A DNA stretch of 64,000 nucleotides from Pararhizobium sp. YC-54 (GCF_025847205.1 NZ_JAOYTH010000001.1:558001-622000); one strand, 5' to 3'; positions 1 to 13,380 are shown, counted from the stretch's first letter. Notes: generated by a model not told the origin, from the letters alone. Program-made: numbers and translations.

Positions 1-1206
1 CTTCAAGGCTGCAGCGGCTTCAACCATCACCGGTTCAACAGGCATTTCCGCCGGTTGATTGGCGACTTCAGCGACTGCAGCCGTCACCGGCGCAGCGACG
101 ACGGCTGCAGCCAGCGGCGTGGCGTATGCCTTCTGAGACGAAGCCCCACCGTTCGAGGCGACAGGTGTCGCGCGGCTGAACGTCGGCGTGAAGGGGTAGT
201 TGACCTTGCGCGCCGTTTCCGCCGGAGAGGCAGCCTTCATCTCCGCCTTTGGTGGAACCGGAAAACGCTCGATATCGGCCAAAAGGGCATCGATGCCCTG
301 CGCGTCGGCCGGAGAGATGACGATGTCGCCCGAGACGGGTGCCGGCGCAGGTTGCCACTCCGGCAGTTCGGCCTGCACCTGAACTTCGGGCTCTGCGACG
401 GGCTGCGCGGCTTCAGATGGGGAATATTCTACCGGCTCGGATGCAACCGGGGCCTCGAATACGGGCGAAGCGTTGGAAGCTTCAGACTGAAGGGGGGCCG
501 CCAAAAAATCCGGTTCCGGCTCAAAACGAGGTGCCTGTACCGGCTGGGCTTGCATCTCCGCCGTTTCGGCCTCTACGTCATCATAGCCGATCGACAGTTC
601 GAGTTCACGCTCCAGGTCCGCGCCGTCAAAGGCCGGCTCGCTCCACGGCTCGACCGCCCAGCCACCGCTGACGTCCGGGATAATCGCCTCCGGCTCCTGC
701 TGCCAGGAGCTTGCCAAGGATGGCTCGTGCGCACTCACCTCGACGGGAGCGTGCTGTTCGAAAACCGGCTGTTCGACGGCAACCGGCTCGATGCTTGCGG
801 CTGGCGTGACCGCATCGATGGCAGGCTCGGCGATTTCTGCAGTCTGATATTCGATGACAGGCTGCTCAGAGGCATGCGCAGGAGCAACCTGGTATTCCTC
901 ATCGAGCGGCGCAGAGGAAACAGGCTCTTCGACGAAGGCCGGCTCCGAAACAGGAATAGCCGGAGCCGCCTGCGGCGCATCGTAAAAATCGAATTCACGC
1001 AGAAGCTCATCTTCGAGATCGAGAACCGGCTCAGGAAGCACAGGCTCCCTGCCAACCATCTCGCGATGCCGTTCGAGTTCCTGCAGTTGCTGGACCGCAG
1101 GGCGATTGTCATAGCCGACAATACGGGCGAGTTCGGCCAATGGATCATCATCCGCCAATACGTCGAATTCCGCAGTCCCGCTTCGTGCCAATTGTTTGTC
1201 TGCCAT
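1..1206 (-). CDS. SPOR-type envelope protein, N-terminal part (cut by window edge)
   Basis: An open frame of 402 codons runs off the left edge without a stop. It starts at an ATG at 1206 preceded by GGAG at a good distance. The visible part is acidic and very rich in Pro, Glu, Ala and Val, with no clear membrane segment and no catalytic motif, so it is probably a disordered region. The N-terminus (MADKQLARSGTAEFDVLADD) and its place directly downstream of argS match the large rhizobial SPOR-domain protein that binds denuded peptidoglycan at division sites. The SPOR domain itself would lie beyond the window, so the assignment rests on context and composition. The start is 63 bases past the argS stop, so co-transcription is likely. 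Confidence 0.7.
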   Translation of the reverse strand, partial: MADKQLARSGTAEFDVLADDDPLAELARIVGYDNRPAVQQLQELERHREMVGREPVLPEPVLDLEDELLREFDFYDAPQAAPAIPVSEPAFVEEPVSSAPLDEEYQVAPAHASEQPVIEYQTAEIAEPAIDAVTPAASIEPVAVEQPVFEQHAPVEVSAHEPSLASSWQQEPEAIIPDVSGGWAVEPWSEPAFDGADLERELELSIGYDDVEAETAEMQAQPVQAPRFEPEPDFLAAPLQSEASNASPVFEAPVASEPVEYSPSEAAQPVAEPEVQVQAELPEWQPAPAPVSGDIVISPADAQGIDALLADIERFPVPPKAEMKAASPAETARKVNYPFTPTFSRATPVASNGGASSQKAYATPLAAAVVAAPVTAAVAEVANQPAEMPVEPVMVEAAAALK

Positions 1207-1269
1207 GCGCTCCACTCACAACTTACTCGCCAGTCATTGCCAGTGCATTGTGGGGAAATGGTGACAATA

Positions 1270-3039
1270 CTATCGCATCTCATCCGGGGCTGCGGTACCT
1301 GTAATAGACAGGCCCGACTTCAGCACCGAGGCGACAGCACGCACCAGCCCAAGTCTGGCAATGGTCAATTCTCCATTTTTATCGTTAACAAAACGTAATT
1401 CATGAGCATCTTTACCTTTATTCCAGTGCGCATGGAAGGCGCTGGCAAGATCATAGAGGTAAAACGCGATCCTGTGAGGCTCATGAGACAGTGCTGCCGC
1501 CTCGATGACGCGCGGATATTCTGCAAGCTTGGCAACCAGCTGCAGTTCGTTCGAATCAGAGATGTTGCCTTCGATGGCACCGGCGAGATCGACGGTGGCG
1601 AAATCGATATCCGGGAAAGCCTCGCCCGCCTGCCGGAAAACCGACATGCAGCGCGCATGGGCATATTGCACGTAGAAGACCGGATTATCCTTCGACTGTT
1701 CTGTCACCTTGGCGAAATCGAAGTCCAGCGGCTCGGAACTCTTGCGATAGATCATCATGAACCGCACGGAATCGCGGCCAACTTCCTCGACGACATCCCG
1801 CAGCGTAACGAAATCGCCGGACCGCTTCGACATCTTCACCGGCTCGCCGTCGCGATAGAGCTTGACCAGCTGGCACAGCAGCACCGTCAGCTTCGACGCA
1901 CCGCCGGAGACGGCCCGTGCAACAGCTTCCAGGCGCTTGACGTAACCACCGTGGTCGGCGCCGAGCACATAGATCATCTCGTTGAAGCCGCGGTCGAACT
2001 TGTCCTTGAAATAGGCAACGTCGGCGGCAAAGTAAGTATAGGAGCCATCCGACTTGATGAGCGGCCGGTCGATATCGTCGCCGACCTCGGTCGAGCGGAA
2101 CAGGGTCTGCTCCCGGTCCTCCCAGTCTTCCGGCAACTGTCCCTTCGGCGGCGGCAGCGCGCCCTTGTAGACATGCCCCTTGAAGGTGAGATCGTTGATG
2201 GCGTTGCGGATGCGCGCTGCACCGTCCGCATGCAGCGTGCGCTCGGAGAAGAAGACGTCGTGATGGACGTTGAGGGCGGCCAGATCCTCGCGGATCATCA
2301 CCATCATCGCAGCGATGGTGCGCTCCTTGACGAGCGGCATCCACTTGTCTTCCGGCATGATCCTGAGGCTCGTGCCGAATTCATCGGCCAGCGAGTGCCC
2401 GACGGGAACGAGATAATCGCCGGGATAGAGGCCTGCCGGGATTTCACCGATCTTTTCACCCAGCGCCTCACGGTACCGCAGGAAGGCGGACCGGGCGAGC
2501 GTGTCGATCTGCGAACCGGCATCGTTGATGTAATATTCCTTGATCACATCGTAACCGGCAAACTCGAGCAGGTTGGCAAGCGTGTCGCCGACGACGGCGC
2601 CACGGCAGTGACCGACATGCATCGGACCGGTCGGATTGGCCGAGACATATTCGACATTGACCTTGCGGCCGGTGCCGATTGCGCTCTTGCCGTATTCGGT
2701 GCCTTCGGCGACGATAACCTTCAGCAGCTTCTGCCAATAGGCAATCGACAGCTTGACATTGATGAAGCCGGGACCGGCGACGGAAACAGCGGCAACTTCC
2801 GGGTCTTCCTTCAGCTTGGCGACGATCTGATCGGCCAGTGCCCGCGGATTGGTGCCGAGCGGCTTGGCCAGCACCATCGCCGCATTGGTCGCGACATCGC
2901 CGTGGCTCGCATCGCGCGGCGATTCCACGCTGATTCGGCTGAAATCCAGTTCGGATCGGTTTTCGCGCACGATATCAAGCGATTCCAGTACGTTTTTAAT
3001 TCTTGATCCGAAGTCAGTGAAGAGATTCATGGTACCCAT
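1270..3039 (-). CDS. argS: Arginyl-tRNA synthetase
   Basis: Class I aminoacyl-tRNA synthetase that charges tRNA-Arg with arginine in the cytoplasm. The HIGH signature appears as HVGH at about residues 141-144, inside an [10 protein letters not shown] context typical of ArgS. The KMSK signature, KMSKRSGDF, is near residue 402. The N-terminal Arg-tRNA synthetase domain and the C-terminal DALR anticodon-binding region are both present, and the length (589) is normal. Two starts compete. ATG 3039 has GGAG seven bases upstream. ATG 3030 gives the family-typical N-terminus MNLFTDF but with a longer spacing. The gene follows dgt with a gap of about 90 bases, the usual rhizobial order. Confidence 0.97.
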   Translation of the reverse strand: MGTMNLFTDFGSRIKNVLESLDIVRENRSELDFSRISVESPRDASHGDVATNAAMVLAKPLGTNPRALADQIVAKLKEDPEVAAVSVAGPGFINVKLSIAYWQKLLKVIVAEGTEYGKSAIGTGRKVNVEYVSANPTGPMHVGHCRGAVVGDTLANLLEFAGYDVIKEYYINDAGSQIDTLARSAFLRYREALGEKIGEIPAGLYPGDYLVPVGHSLADEFGTSLRIMPEDKWMPLVKERTIAAMMVMIREDLAALNVHHDVFFSERTLHADGAARIRNAINDLTFKGHVYKGALPPPKGQLPEDWEDREQTLFRSTEVGDDIDRPLIKSDGSYTYFAADVAYFKDKFDRGFNEMIYVLGADHGGYVKRLEAVARAVSGGASKLTVLLCQLVKLYRDGEPVKMSKRSGDFVTLRDVVEEVGRDSVRFMMIYRKSSEPLDFDFAKVTEQSKDNPVFYVQYAHARCMSVFRQAGEAFPDIDFATVDLAGAIEGNISDSNELQLVAKLAEYPRVIEAAALSHEPHRIAFYLYDLASAFHAHWNKGKDAHELRFVNDKNGELTIARLGLVRAVASVLKSGLSITGTAAPDEMR

Positions 3040-3133
3040 CCGTCAGCTCCGCCAAAGGCGCGAGACCGCGTTAATATCGTTCACGTCAATGGCAGCCCGA
3101 TATTCTCGCTGCTGCCGCCAACCGGCGCGGTGA

Positions 3134-4351
3134 CTACCGCAAATCAGGGGTATGGTCAAACAAGCGCCTATGCACGGCGATCGCATAGGTATCGGTCATT
3201 CCGGCCAGGTAGTCGCCGACATGGCGTGCCTTGGCCGGTTCGGCCATGCCGGGAATCTGGTCGATCCAGTAATGCTTCTGCATTTCACGCGGATCGGCCA
3301 TGAAGGCCTTGTACAGATCGGTGACGATCAGGGCCGCGTCCTTGCGCACCCGCATGACATCCGGATGGCGGTAGATCCGCATCATCAGCATCTTCTTGAT
3401 CTGCTGGTCGGTCGCAAACATGGCATCGGAGAAGGTGGCGATCACCCTGCCCGCATTGCGCACGTCCGCAGCGCTTGCCGGGCGGATATCCTTGAGATTG
3501 TTCTGGGCAACGGTAATCACGTCCTCCACCATCGCGGTGATCTGGCGGCGCATGATCTCGTGGGTGAAGCGGCTGGCTTCGAGCCCCGGATACCGGTCGC
3601 CGACCTCGCGCATCAGGCCGGCGAGGAAAGGAATTTCCTCCAGCATGTCGAAGGTCAGATAGCCGGACCGCAATCCATCATCGATATCATGGGTGTTGTA
3701 GGCGATATCGTCGGCAATCGCCGCCACCTGCGCCTCAAGGCTCGCAAAACTTGCCAGCTCCAGATCGTGCAGCGCGCAATAGTCGAGAATGGGCTGGGGC
3801 ACCGGCCCGCGCGTACCCTCGCCGTTTGCAGCCACAAGCGGTCCATTATGCTTGACCAGTCCCTCCAGGCTCTCCCATGTCAGGTTGAGGCCATCGAACT
3901 CGGCATAGCGCCGCTCAAGCTTGGTGACGATCCGCAGCGACTGCGCATTGTGGTCGAACCCGCCATAGGGCGCCAGCATCTCGTGCAGCGCATCCTCGCC
4001 GGTATGACCAAACGGCGTGTGTCCAAAATCATGAACCAGGGCGACACCCTCGGCGAGATCCTCGTCCAGCCGCAGGGCTCTGGCCAGCGCGCGGGCGATC
4101 TGCGCCACTTCGATCGTATGGGTCAGCCGGGTGCGATAGTGATCGCCATCGGCGGCGATGAAGACCTGGGTCTTGTGCTTCAGCCGGCGGAAGGCCGTCG
4201 TGTGAACGATACGATCGCGGTCGCGCTGGAAATCGGAGCGCGTCGGGCTGCTGGTTTCAGGATAGAGCCGCCCGCGGCTCGCCCACGGGTTTGAAGCAAA
4301 AATCGCGCGTTCACCAGCACCGAAACCAAGCGCATGTCTGTCCAATGTCAT
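3134..4351 (-). CDS. dgt: Deoxyguanosinetriphosphate triphosphohydrolase-like protein
   Basis: HD-domain dNTP triphosphohydrolase that converts a dNTP to deoxynucleoside and triphosphate, trimming dNTP pools. The metal-binding HD signature is clear: [14 protein letters not shown] followed by [14 protein letters not shown] near residue 105. The family motif [11 protein letters not shown] precedes it. Start ATG 4351 ([11 protein letters not shown]) gives 405 residues, the usual length of rhizobial Dgt. The open frame extends further upstream, but that part crosses the erpA promoter region and has no homologous look. It is divergent from erpA with about 210 bases between the starts. Confidence 0.94.
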   Translation of the reverse strand: MTLDRHALGFGAGERAIFASNPWASRGRLYPETSSPTRSDFQRDRDRIVHTTAFRRLKHKTQVFIAADGDHYRTRLTHTIEVAQIARALARALRLDEDLAEGVALVHDFGHTPFGHTGEDALHEMLAPYGGFDHNAQSLRIVTKLERRYAEFDGLNLTWESLEGLVKHNGPLVAANGEGTRGPVPQPILDYCALHDLELASFASLEAQVAAIADDIAYNTHDIDDGLRSGYLTFDMLEEIPFLAGLMREVGDRYPGLEASRFTHEIMRRQITAMVEDVITVAQNNLKDIRPASAADVRNAGRVIATFSDAMFATDQQIKKMLMMRIYRHPDVMRVRKDAALIVTDLYKAFMADPREMQKHYWIDQIPGMAEPAKARHVGDYLAGMTDTYAIAVHRRLFDHTPDLR

Positions 4352-4561
4352 TTCCCGTTCAGCATCCCATTGACGCGGTATCAAACCCTTCATACCTATA
4401 GTGGGCGCTGCAGGAAAGCACCGAGTGGAAATCGCTCCTGACCTTGAATGAAAACAAGGATTTGCCGCGCAGCCGATCCTTCCCGTCTGTCGGCACTCTT
4501 TGGACAGCGGGCGACGTAAACAGCGAATCTCTCCGGTTCTTGACCCCGGCAGGAGGTAGAT

Positions 4562-4894
4562 ATGACTGCAGAAACTGTAACTCTCTCGGACTCGGCGGCA
4601 AAACGCATTGCCGTGATCCTGAAATCGGATACCGACAAGAAGGCCATGCGCGTTTCGGTCGAAGGCGGCGGATGTTCCGGCTTTTCCTACAAGTTCGATC
4701 TGGTCGGCGATGCCGATGCAGACGACCTCATTCTGGAAAAGGGCGATGCCAAGGTGCTGATCGACAGCCTGTCGCTGGTCTATATGAGCGGCTCCGAAAT
4801 CGATTTCGTCGATAACCTGCTCGGCCAGTCGTTTCAGATCAAGAACCCGAACGCCGTTGCAAGCTGCGGATGCGGCACGAGTTTCTCGGTCTGA
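4562..4894 (+). CDS. erpA: A-type iron-sulfur cluster insertion protein
   Basis: Small HesB/IscA-family scaffold or carrier that delivers Fe-S clusters to apo-enzymes. The three conserved cysteines are all present: Cys38 in GGGCSGFSY, and Cys102 and Cys104 in the C-terminal [10 protein letters not shown]. Length 110 is standard. The start is fixed by a strong AGGAGG about five bases before ATG 4562. ErpA and IscA are hard to separate by sequence alone, and the stand-alone setting without isc genes favours ErpA. It ends just before an intergenic repeat. Confidence 0.93.
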   Translation: MTAETVTLSDSAAKRIAVILKSDTDKKAMRVSVEGGGCSGFSYKFDLVGDADADDLILEKGDAKVLIDSLSLVYMSGSEIDFVDNLLGQSFQIKNPNAVASCGCGTSFSV

Positions 4895-4910
4895 CCGCAG
4901 CGCATCACCC

Positions 4911-5009
4911 TGAAGCGTGTCGCGATCTTTCAGATTCGCTTCTCGCGCTTTTGTTTTTACGAATATCGTTTTCGCAAAACCGCTGCGCACTTTTGCGCGA
5001 CATGCTTTA
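4911..5009. repeat. Rhizobial palindromic intergenic repeat
   Basis: About 100 bases between erpA and the phospholipase D gene. It contains several short inverted segments, for example ACTTTTGCGCGACATGC at the right end and GCGTGTCGCGATC at the left, with a central TTTTGTTTTTACG stretch. I recognise this as a member of an abundant intergenic repeat family in Rhizobium and Agrobacterium chromosomes; that recognition is from memory. Its right end touches the stop codon of the minus-strand gene, so its hairpins may act as a shared 3' end for the two convergent genes. Confidence 0.7.
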
Positions 5010-6467
5010 AAGATAGGGCGACCCCAGCCAGAATATCTTGTTGAGCAGGCGCGTGGTAAACGGCTTGGCGCGCAGGCCGGCCAGTGTCACTGGCTGGGCA
5101 CTGCTCAACAAAGCCTGTAGCCGATGCCCGATGGCACTGGCGAAACCGGCATCCAACACCTCCAGATCGATCTCGAAATTGAGCCGCAGCGAGCGCGGGT
5201 CGAGGTTGGAGGAGCCAACATAGGCCCAGCGGTCATCGACCGTCATCAGCTTGGAGTGGTTGAAGGCGCCGGTGGAGCGCCAGATGCGGCACCCGCCCTT
5301 CAGGGTCTGGTCGAACTGCGCGGTCATCGCCCGATCCACCAGCACCAGGTTGTTGACGGCAGGTACAATGATATCGACCTCGACCCCGCGCATCGCCGCC
5401 GTGACAAGGGCGCTGATCAGCTCCCGGTCGGGCAGGAAATACGGCGACATGATGCGGATATTGCGCCTGGCGACGGAAAAGGCCCCCATCATCATCTTGT
5501 GGTTGGATTCGTTGGCGCGGTCCGGTCCGGACGGTACGGCCCGCATCAGCATGGCGGGCTTCTGTTGTAGCGGCGCAGAAGAGATTTGCCACGCCTCGCC
5601 GTCCAGCGCTTCGCGGCTGGCAAACTGCCAGTCTTCGGATGCGACCTGGAAAAGATCGGCAACAACCGGACCGGTGACGCGAAAATGCGTGTCGCGCGCC
5701 TGCTCTTCACCCGCAAACTCGCCGGTAAAACCCGACCGGATGTTCATGCCGCCGGTAAAGGCGACAGAGCCATCGACCACCAGGATCTTCCGGTGAGTGC
5801 GCAGGTTGGCATAGGGCAGCCGCAGCCCCATGATGATGTTGCCGTTGAAGACCTTGGCAGTGACACCGCCTGTCTCCAGATAACCGACGATGCTTGGCAC
5901 CGAATAGCGTGCGCCAACGGCATCGATCAGCACCCGCACAGTGACGCCGCGTTTGGTAGCCGCAATCAAAGCATCGGCAAATCGCAGGCCAATGGGGTCG
6001 CGATCGAAAATATAGGTCTCGAGAAGAATGGAACGCGCAGCGCCGGCAATCTGCTGCAGCATCATCGCGTAAGCCGTGTCGCCGCCTTCCAGCATCGTGA
6101 TGCCGTTTCCGCCACACATGCGGTGGCGGCTGACGCGATCCCCGAGCAGCTTCAGCGCACCGAACCGCTGCCCGAACCGCTCGGCAACCACCGTGCTGGA
6201 AATGTCGAACTTGCCCATGGCATCCGGTCCCCGCTCGCGGAACAGCGATCGCTGCTGCCCGATCGAGGAACGGCGGATGCGGTTGATGCCGGCGATCGCA
6301 TAGATCAGCGCGCCGATGATGGGCGAGAGAAGGATCACACCGACCCAGCCGAGCGCCGAGCGCACCTCATCCTTGGTCATCGTCGCGTGAATGGCAGCCG
6401 GAACGCCAAGGATGATGGAGAACGCCGCCAGAATGTGTGGCCAATAGGTTGTCAGCATATCAATCAT
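5007..6467 (-). CDS. cls: Cardiolipin synthase-like phospholipase D
   Basis: Membrane phospholipase D-family enzyme, probably joining phosphatidylglycerol units or related lipids to make cardiolipin. Two hydrophobic segments lie at the N-terminus (about residues 7-29 and 38-62, PLDc_N type). Two HKD motifs follow: [16 protein letters not shown] in the middle and [21 protein letters not shown] near the C-terminus. Length 486 fits bacterial Cls. Start ATG 6467 is used; ATG 6458 is possible. It is convergent with erpA and divergent from xthA. Substrate is inferred from the family. Confidence 0.87.
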   Translation of the reverse strand: MIDMLTTYWPHILAAFSIILGVPAAIHATMTKDEVRSALGWVGVILLSPIIGALIYAIAGINRIRRSSIGQQRSLFRERGPDAMGKFDISSTVVAERFGQRFGALKLLGDRVSRHRMCGGNGITMLEGGDTAYAMMLQQIAGAARSILLETYIFDRDPIGLRFADALIAATKRGVTVRVLIDAVGARYSVPSIVGYLETGGVTAKVFNGNIIMGLRLPYANLRTHRKILVVDGSVAFTGGMNIRSGFTGEFAGEEQARDTHFRVTGPVVADLFQVASEDWQFASREALDGEAWQISSAPLQQKPAMLMRAVPSGPDRANESNHKMMMGAFSVARRNIRIMSPYFLPDRELISALVTAAMRGVEVDIIVPAVNNLVLVDRAMTAQFDQTLKGGCRIWRSTGAFNHSKLMTVDDRWAYVGSSNLDPRSLRLNFEIDLEVLDAGFASAIGHRLQALLSSAQPVTLAGLRAKPFTTRLLNKIFWLGSPYL

Positions 6468-6603
6468 AGGGCGAACTATAACGGGCCCGGATCAGGAAGC
6501 AATTCGGCCGCCGTCCACATGTCTTTTACCCGCATCGGGTTTGTCAAAAAAATCCGCTGGCGCTACAAGGACAACTCGCCGTCAGACAAAAGGACGTCTC
6601 TTT

Positions 6604-7392
6604 ATGAAAATCGTTACCTGGAACATCAACGGCGTTCGGGCCCGCATCGACGTTCTCGTGGCCTGGCTAAAGGAATCGCAGCCCGATATCGTCTGCCTCC
6701 AGGAAATCAAGACGATGGACGAAGGCTTTCCGCGTGCCGAGATCGAGGCGCTTGGCTACCATGTCGAAACGCATGGCCAGAAGGGTTTCAACGGCGTGGC
6801 CATCCTGTCGAAACTGCAGCCGGACGAAATCAATCGCGGCTTGCCCGGCGACGTGCCGGACGAGCAATCGCGGTTCATCGAGGGCGTATTTTCCGTCAAG
6901 GGCGGCGCAATCCGCGTTTGCTCGATCTATCTGCCGAACGGCAATCCGGTCGAAACGGAAAAATTCCCCTATAAACTGTCCTGGATGGAGCGCCTGAGCG
7001 CGTTTGCAGAGAGCCGGCTTGCCTTGGAAGAACCGCTGGTCCTCGCTGGAGACTATAACGTCATCGCCGAGCCGCATGATTGCTGGGATGTCAAGGTCTG
7101 GCAGAACGACGCGCTCTACCAGCCGCGCACGCGCCAGGCATTCCGCCGGCTGGAAAACCTGGGGCTTACCGACGCCGTCCGCGCCACGACGGATGCAGCA
7201 CCGCTCTATACATTCTGGGATTATCAGGCCGGTTGCTGGCCGAAGAATTTCGGGATCCGCATCGATCACCTGATGCTGTCGCCCGAGGCGGCCGATAAAC
7301 TGGTGTCAACGAATGTCGAAAAGCACGTGCGCGCCTGGGAAAAACCGTCCGATCACGTGCCGGTGGCAGCGGAATTCAATTTTGCGGCCTGA
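6604..7392 (+). CDS. xthA: Exodeoxyribonuclease III
   Basis: Mg2+-dependent exonuclease and AP endonuclease of base excision repair (EEP superfamily). Visible motifs in order are TWNINGVRARI, QEIKT with the metal-binding Glu, GDYNVIAEPHD, and the C-terminal DHVPV with the catalytic Asp-His. ATG 6604 has AGGA upstream and gives 262 residues, a normal length. The frame is open further upstream, but MKIVTWNINGVRARI is the usual N-terminus. It is convergent with exoR, with only 12 bases between the stops. Confidence 0.95.
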   Translation: MKIVTWNINGVRARIDVLVAWLKESQPDIVCLQEIKTMDEGFPRAEIEALGYHVETHGQKGFNGVAILSKLQPDEINRGLPGDVPDEQSRFIEGVFSVKGGAIRVCSIYLPNGNPVETEKFPYKLSWMERLSAFAESRLALEEPLVLAGDYNVIAEPHDCWDVKVWQNDALYQPRTRQAFRRLENLGLTDAVRATTDAAPLYTFWDYQAGCWPKNFGIRIDHLMLSPEAADKLVSTNVEKHVRAWEKPSDHVPVAAEFNFAA

Positions 7393-7404
7393 CGCCCTGA
7401 CGGA

Positions 7405-8208
7405 TCAATCGCTGTCGCTGTCGATATGAATGTTGTGTGACATGGCGACGGCCTTGCGGCGGTCGTCTTCGCTGGCGATCGAGAAGGCCTGCTCCTGCAG
7501 GGATTGCAGCCAGGGTCTTTCCTTGGGGGTACACTGGTCAAGTGCTGCAGTCATGTAGGCCAGCCCACGCGCCGTCTGGCCTTCCTGGAAGATCACATTG
7601 CCGAACACGCCCATAGCACCGGCATGGCCGTTCTTGCGGGCGCGGTTGAGCCATTTCTTCGCCTGCTGGACATTGACGCTCCCTCCGTCGCCGGAGAGAA
7701 GCATTTTCGCGAGCTGAAACTGCGCCTCGGGAACACCGAAGGTGGAAGCGGCTTGAAAATAGAGTTGACGCGCCTGGCTGAGGTCGCTTTTGACGGGACT
7801 GTCGGGAATGCCGCGACGATAGTAGCCGGCCAGCGAAATCAGCGCATTGACGAAATAACCGGTATCCTCGGAACCCGGCTCGACGCCCTTCTCGGCGATC
7901 TCATTATAGATCTTGAAGGCTTCCAGGTCGTTTTCAGCGACGCCGTCGCCATAGGCGTACATGTTGGCGAGTGCCCAGCGGGAGCCCGTATGGCCCTTTT
8001 CGGCCGCATAACGATAGGCTTCGACCGCCTCGTCCTTGCGACCGTTCTTGTAGGCGGAAAAACCGAACTTGAAGAGGGCGAAAGGTCCCGATTCCTTGGT
8101 GACGCCGGCATTCGGATCGAACGCATAAGCCATGCGGTGCTGCGCGGAAAGCGCGAGCGCAACACTCAGAACAAGAAACGTCAACGACCGGTAACCGCGA
8201 ATCAGCAT
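7405..8208 (-). CDS. exoR: Periplasmic regulator of exopolysaccharide synthesis ExoR
   Basis: Exported protein of 267 residues with a signal peptide (about residues 1-29, cleavage after AYA) and Sel1/TPR-like repeats, for example AVEAYRYAAEKGHTGSRWALANMYAYGDGV and two later units. Length, N-terminus and repeats match rhizobial and Agrobacterium ExoR. In those bacteria ExoR binds the sensor ExoS/ChvG in the periplasm and keeps the ExoS(ChvG)-ChvI pathway off until it is proteolysed. That pathway controls succinoglycan, motility and host-associated genes. It appears monocistronic, with a long non-coding region upstream. Confidence 0.92.
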   Translation of the reverse strand: MLIRGYRSLTFLVLSVALALSAQHRMAYAFDPNAGVTKESGPFALFKFGFSAYKNGRKDEAVEAYRYAAEKGHTGSRWALANMYAYGDGVAENDLEAFKIYNEIAEKGVEPGSEDTGYFVNALISLAGYYRRGIPDSPVKSDLSQARQLYFQAASTFGVPEAQFQLAKMLLSGDGGSVNVQQAKKWLNRARKNGHAGAMGVFGNVIFQEGQTARGLAYMTAALDQCTPKERPWLQSLQEQAFSIASEDDRRKAVAMSHNIHIDSDSD

Positions 8209-8770
8209 GATAGTCTATTTCTTCCGTTCAAACCCAAGAGCCGGTCCATGCAAGTTCCAGATAAGCCCCCTGCCGAAAGCGCCGTTCATACCGGCATTTT
8301 CGAAACAGTAACCAGCGTTTCCGGCAAGACTACGGCCTGCCCAGCCGTACCATCCACCCCACACATGCCTAACCTGCCAAACAGCCCCGAAAAGCTGTTT
8401 CGAAGCCACGTAACATCATGGGAGGTCTGGATTTTTTCGAAACCGCGATGACTCATCTTACCTCAAACGCCGCATGCTCAAAACTTACCGGCACGTTTGT
8501 CAAGGCTATCGGTGCTCCCAGTTTGTGGCGGGAAGTAGACACAATCGCCCGCCAGCAGGCCGTTGAAGACTATAGAAAGAATGTGTTGCTGAATCGTCAC
8601 AAAACGTGATGCCGGAAACATAGAATTTTCGGTTGCTGCCATTGAAATTCTCAGGTCAGGGAACCAAGGGCACGCGGAGTGAAATCAAGGCTGATCTTTC
8701 TTCACGCATCACGCGCATACAAAAAAGCCCGATGCGAACACCGGGCTTCTTTTGCATTGTCGTGAGACAA
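8209..8770. other. Non-coding region between exoR and the fadL-like gene
   Basis: About 560 bases. The left part is the exoR leader and promoter region (minus strand). The right end holds the terminator of the fadL-like gene. A 63-codon plus-strand frame at 8418-8609 has no convincing ribosome site or recognisable sequence and I do not call it. I see no RNA gene here. Confidence 0.5.
8721..8755 (-). terminator. Rho-independent terminator of fadL-like gene
   Basis: Inverted repeat AAGCCCG/CGGGCTT with a 10-base loop, followed on the minus strand by a run of six T. It lies just past the stop of the minus-strand fadL-like gene. Confidence 0.8.
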
Positions 8771-10012
8771 TCAGAACTTGACCTTCAGCGAGGTGGAAAT
8801 GGCGCTGACGATGTCGGTGTCGAAATCGTAGGTGATGTTGGTACCAACCGGCTCGCCATTGTATGTCTGCGGTCCGGAACTGCCGCTCGTCAGCAGACCG
8901 ATCGCACCCGCAAGCCTAAGCTCGACATTTTCCGTTGGAAGGTAGGACACGCCTGTACCCAACGTCCAACTGTCCGTCTGGTTACCGTAACCATGGCTCG
9001 TCCCCCGATCCCAGGTCAGGCTGACGGCGCCGCTCCACTGATCGTTGAACTTGTGGCCGACGCCGCCGGAAATCGTCCAGCCGTCGCGATAGAGCAGATC
9101 GAGGCTGGTCGGCGGGCGAACCGGGCTCGGGTCGTTGGCGGTGACGCTCACGATCTGCAACTGGCTCCAGTCGGTCCATTTGACAGAACCGAATGCCAGC
9201 CAGCCGGGGGCGATGCCCGTCTGCACTTTCAGTTCCAAGGAATCGGGCATCGACGCGAAGCTGGAGACGTCGTAACGCGAGCCGACGATCGGTCCACCCG
9301 GGCCAATGCCGAGAATGACGCGGCTGAGATCAATGGTGCCGTCGAGATTGTCGAGATCGACCTTGCTGTTGTAGACGAGGCTCGCACGGAGGGCATATTC
9401 AGGAATTTCGTAGGCGACACCCGCACGCCAGCCCCAGCCGCTGCCCTCAAGGTCCATCCGACCGATGCCAGTGATCCCGAGCGCTGGAACCGCCGGCGAT
9501 ACGAGCCGCTCCTTGAAGCCGCCGACTTCTTGGTAAAAGCCGCCGCCGATCACGCGGAACTGGCCCTTGCCCATGTCCCACTTGTAGGAGCAGGTTGCAG
9601 CGTAGTTGTCGCTTTCGATCTTGGTTTCGATATTGTCATTGGCGCCTGCCCAGTTGGCGCCCGGATTCGTATGCGCACCCCACGGCTGCGAATAGTCGGC
9701 CATGCAGTCAACGCTATCGCCAATGCCGGCCTTTACGCCGATACGCGGAACCCAATAACCCTCGGTATCGCCAATACCGCTGTTCGGAAGGCCGTCCAAA
9801 TCGCCGTTGGCGGGATTGATATCGTCGACGTTATTGAGTTCGCGCTGCGGATTGACATACGTCGCCGCTGCCTCGGCCGCATAGGTCGATGGATCGAACA
9901 GCAGGTCGATGTTATAGCCGCCCCGCTCAAGACCGCCGGCACTTGCGGCCGTGCTGGTCAAAAGCACAGCAACCGCCGCCGTGATCGTCGCCTTGGTTTT
10001 GGTGTGAACCAT
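8771..10012 (-). CDS. FadL/TodX-family outer membrane transporter
   Basis: Predicted 14-strand outer membrane beta-barrel for hydrophobic substrates such as long-chain fatty acids. The 413-residue protein has a signal peptide (about residues 1-25, ending ASA) and alternating beta-strand composition throughout. Its C-terminal strand ends in Phe (LKVKF), the usual signal for BAM-dependent insertion. Motifs such as WTDWSQ and GWTISGGVGHKF are typical of FadL C-terminal halves. The substrate cannot be read from sequence. It stands alone with its own terminator, and the divergent upstream region is AT-rich. Confidence 0.85.
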   Translation of the reverse strand: MVHTKTKATITAAVAVLLTSTAASAGGLERGGYNIDLLFDPSTYAAEAAATYVNPQRELNNVDDINPANGDLDGLPNSGIGDTEGYWVPRIGVKAGIGDSVDCMADYSQPWGAHTNPGANWAGANDNIETKIESDNYAATCSYKWDMGKGQFRVIGGGFYQEVGGFKERLVSPAVPALGITGIGRMDLEGSGWGWRAGVAYEIPEYALRASLVYNSKVDLDNLDGTIDLSRVILGIGPGGPIVGSRYDVSSFASMPDSLELKVQTGIAPGWLAFGSVKWTDWSQLQIVSVTANDPSPVRPPTSLDLLYRDGWTISGGVGHKFNDQWSGAVSLTWDRGTSHGYGNQTDSWTLGTGVSYLPTENVELRLAGAIGLLTSGSSGPQTYNGEPVGTNITYDFDTDIVSAISTSLKVKF

Positions 10013-10430
10013 CCGTTTCTCCCCCCTGAATACAGATCTTTGGCCGACGCGAACGCCAACCTGTCGAAAGAACTATCGGCTGCGAACGGCGAATGGCAAA
10101 TACCTAGATTTCGTAACCGGTGGCATCAGCGTACCAAAAATTTACGTAAGAAAATCTAAAAGCGCACCAAAATGGGAAAATACGGTAAATAATTTCATTG
10201 GTAGTGCACAAAATTGCCGGATACGGAATAATCTTCCATAAGTATGGTCACCTGTCACCTCGACACAACAATGCCATTTTTTGGAGATGATGCGCGACAG
10301 CAATGGAATAGGCGACATCAAAAGATGGACTTGCCGCGTCACAAGCCTGCGGCCGTAAAAGAGAATCAAACAAAATGGAAAAAGGCGGCCGAAGCCGCCT
10401 TTTAATCACGTTCACACAGGCACACGTGAC
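10013..10430. other. Non-coding region upstream of the fadL-like gene and downstream of valS
   Basis: About 420 bases, clearly more AT-rich than the flanking genes. It holds the promoter region of the fadL-like gene, an 8-base palindrome TTACGTAA near 10142, and the valS terminator at the right end. A 75-codon minus-strand frame (10142-10369) looks like chance. No RNA gene is visible. Confidence 0.5.
10378..10405 (-). terminator. Rho-independent terminator of valS
   Basis: GC-rich hairpin built on AAAGGCGG and CCGCCTTT with a short loop. On the minus strand it is followed by a T run, and it lies 26 bases past the valS stop. Confidence 0.8.
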
Positions 10431-13271
<2,841 letters not shown>

Positions 13272-13345
13272 TTTGGAGCCAAACTTGCTGATTGATATCG
13301 GTGGTTTGTAAATCGGAACGGGGCATTGGTGTCAACAATAACAGC

Positions 13346-13380
13346 AAAAAAGCCGCCAGTGTGCTTGCTGGCGGCTTTAA
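13346..13380 (-). terminator. Rho-independent terminator of popZ
   Basis: Hairpin AGCCGCCAG/CTGGCGGCT with an 11-base loop, followed on the minus strand by six T. It lies between the popZ stop and the valS start. Confidence 0.8.

Noticed and set aside
55..1398. Plus-strand 447-codon frame over the SPOR-type gene
   Set aside because: Antisense shadow in high-GC coding sequence. The minus-strand frame has a good start, a ribosome site and sensible composition, and the shadow is Arg/Leu/Gly-rich with no known motif.
1402..3006. Plus-strand 534-codon frame opposite argS
   Set aside because: Shadow of argS; it has no ribosome site, and the minus strand has both class I synthetase signatures.
8418..8609. 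63-codon plus-strand frame between exoR and the fadL-like gene
   Set aside because: No convincing ribosome site at a useful distance from either ATG, no recognisable sequence and no promoter. It could still be a small protein, but I cannot support it.
10142..10369. 75-codon minus-strand frame upstream of the fadL-like gene
   Set aside because: AT-rich spacer sequence, odd composition and no ribosome site; likely chance.
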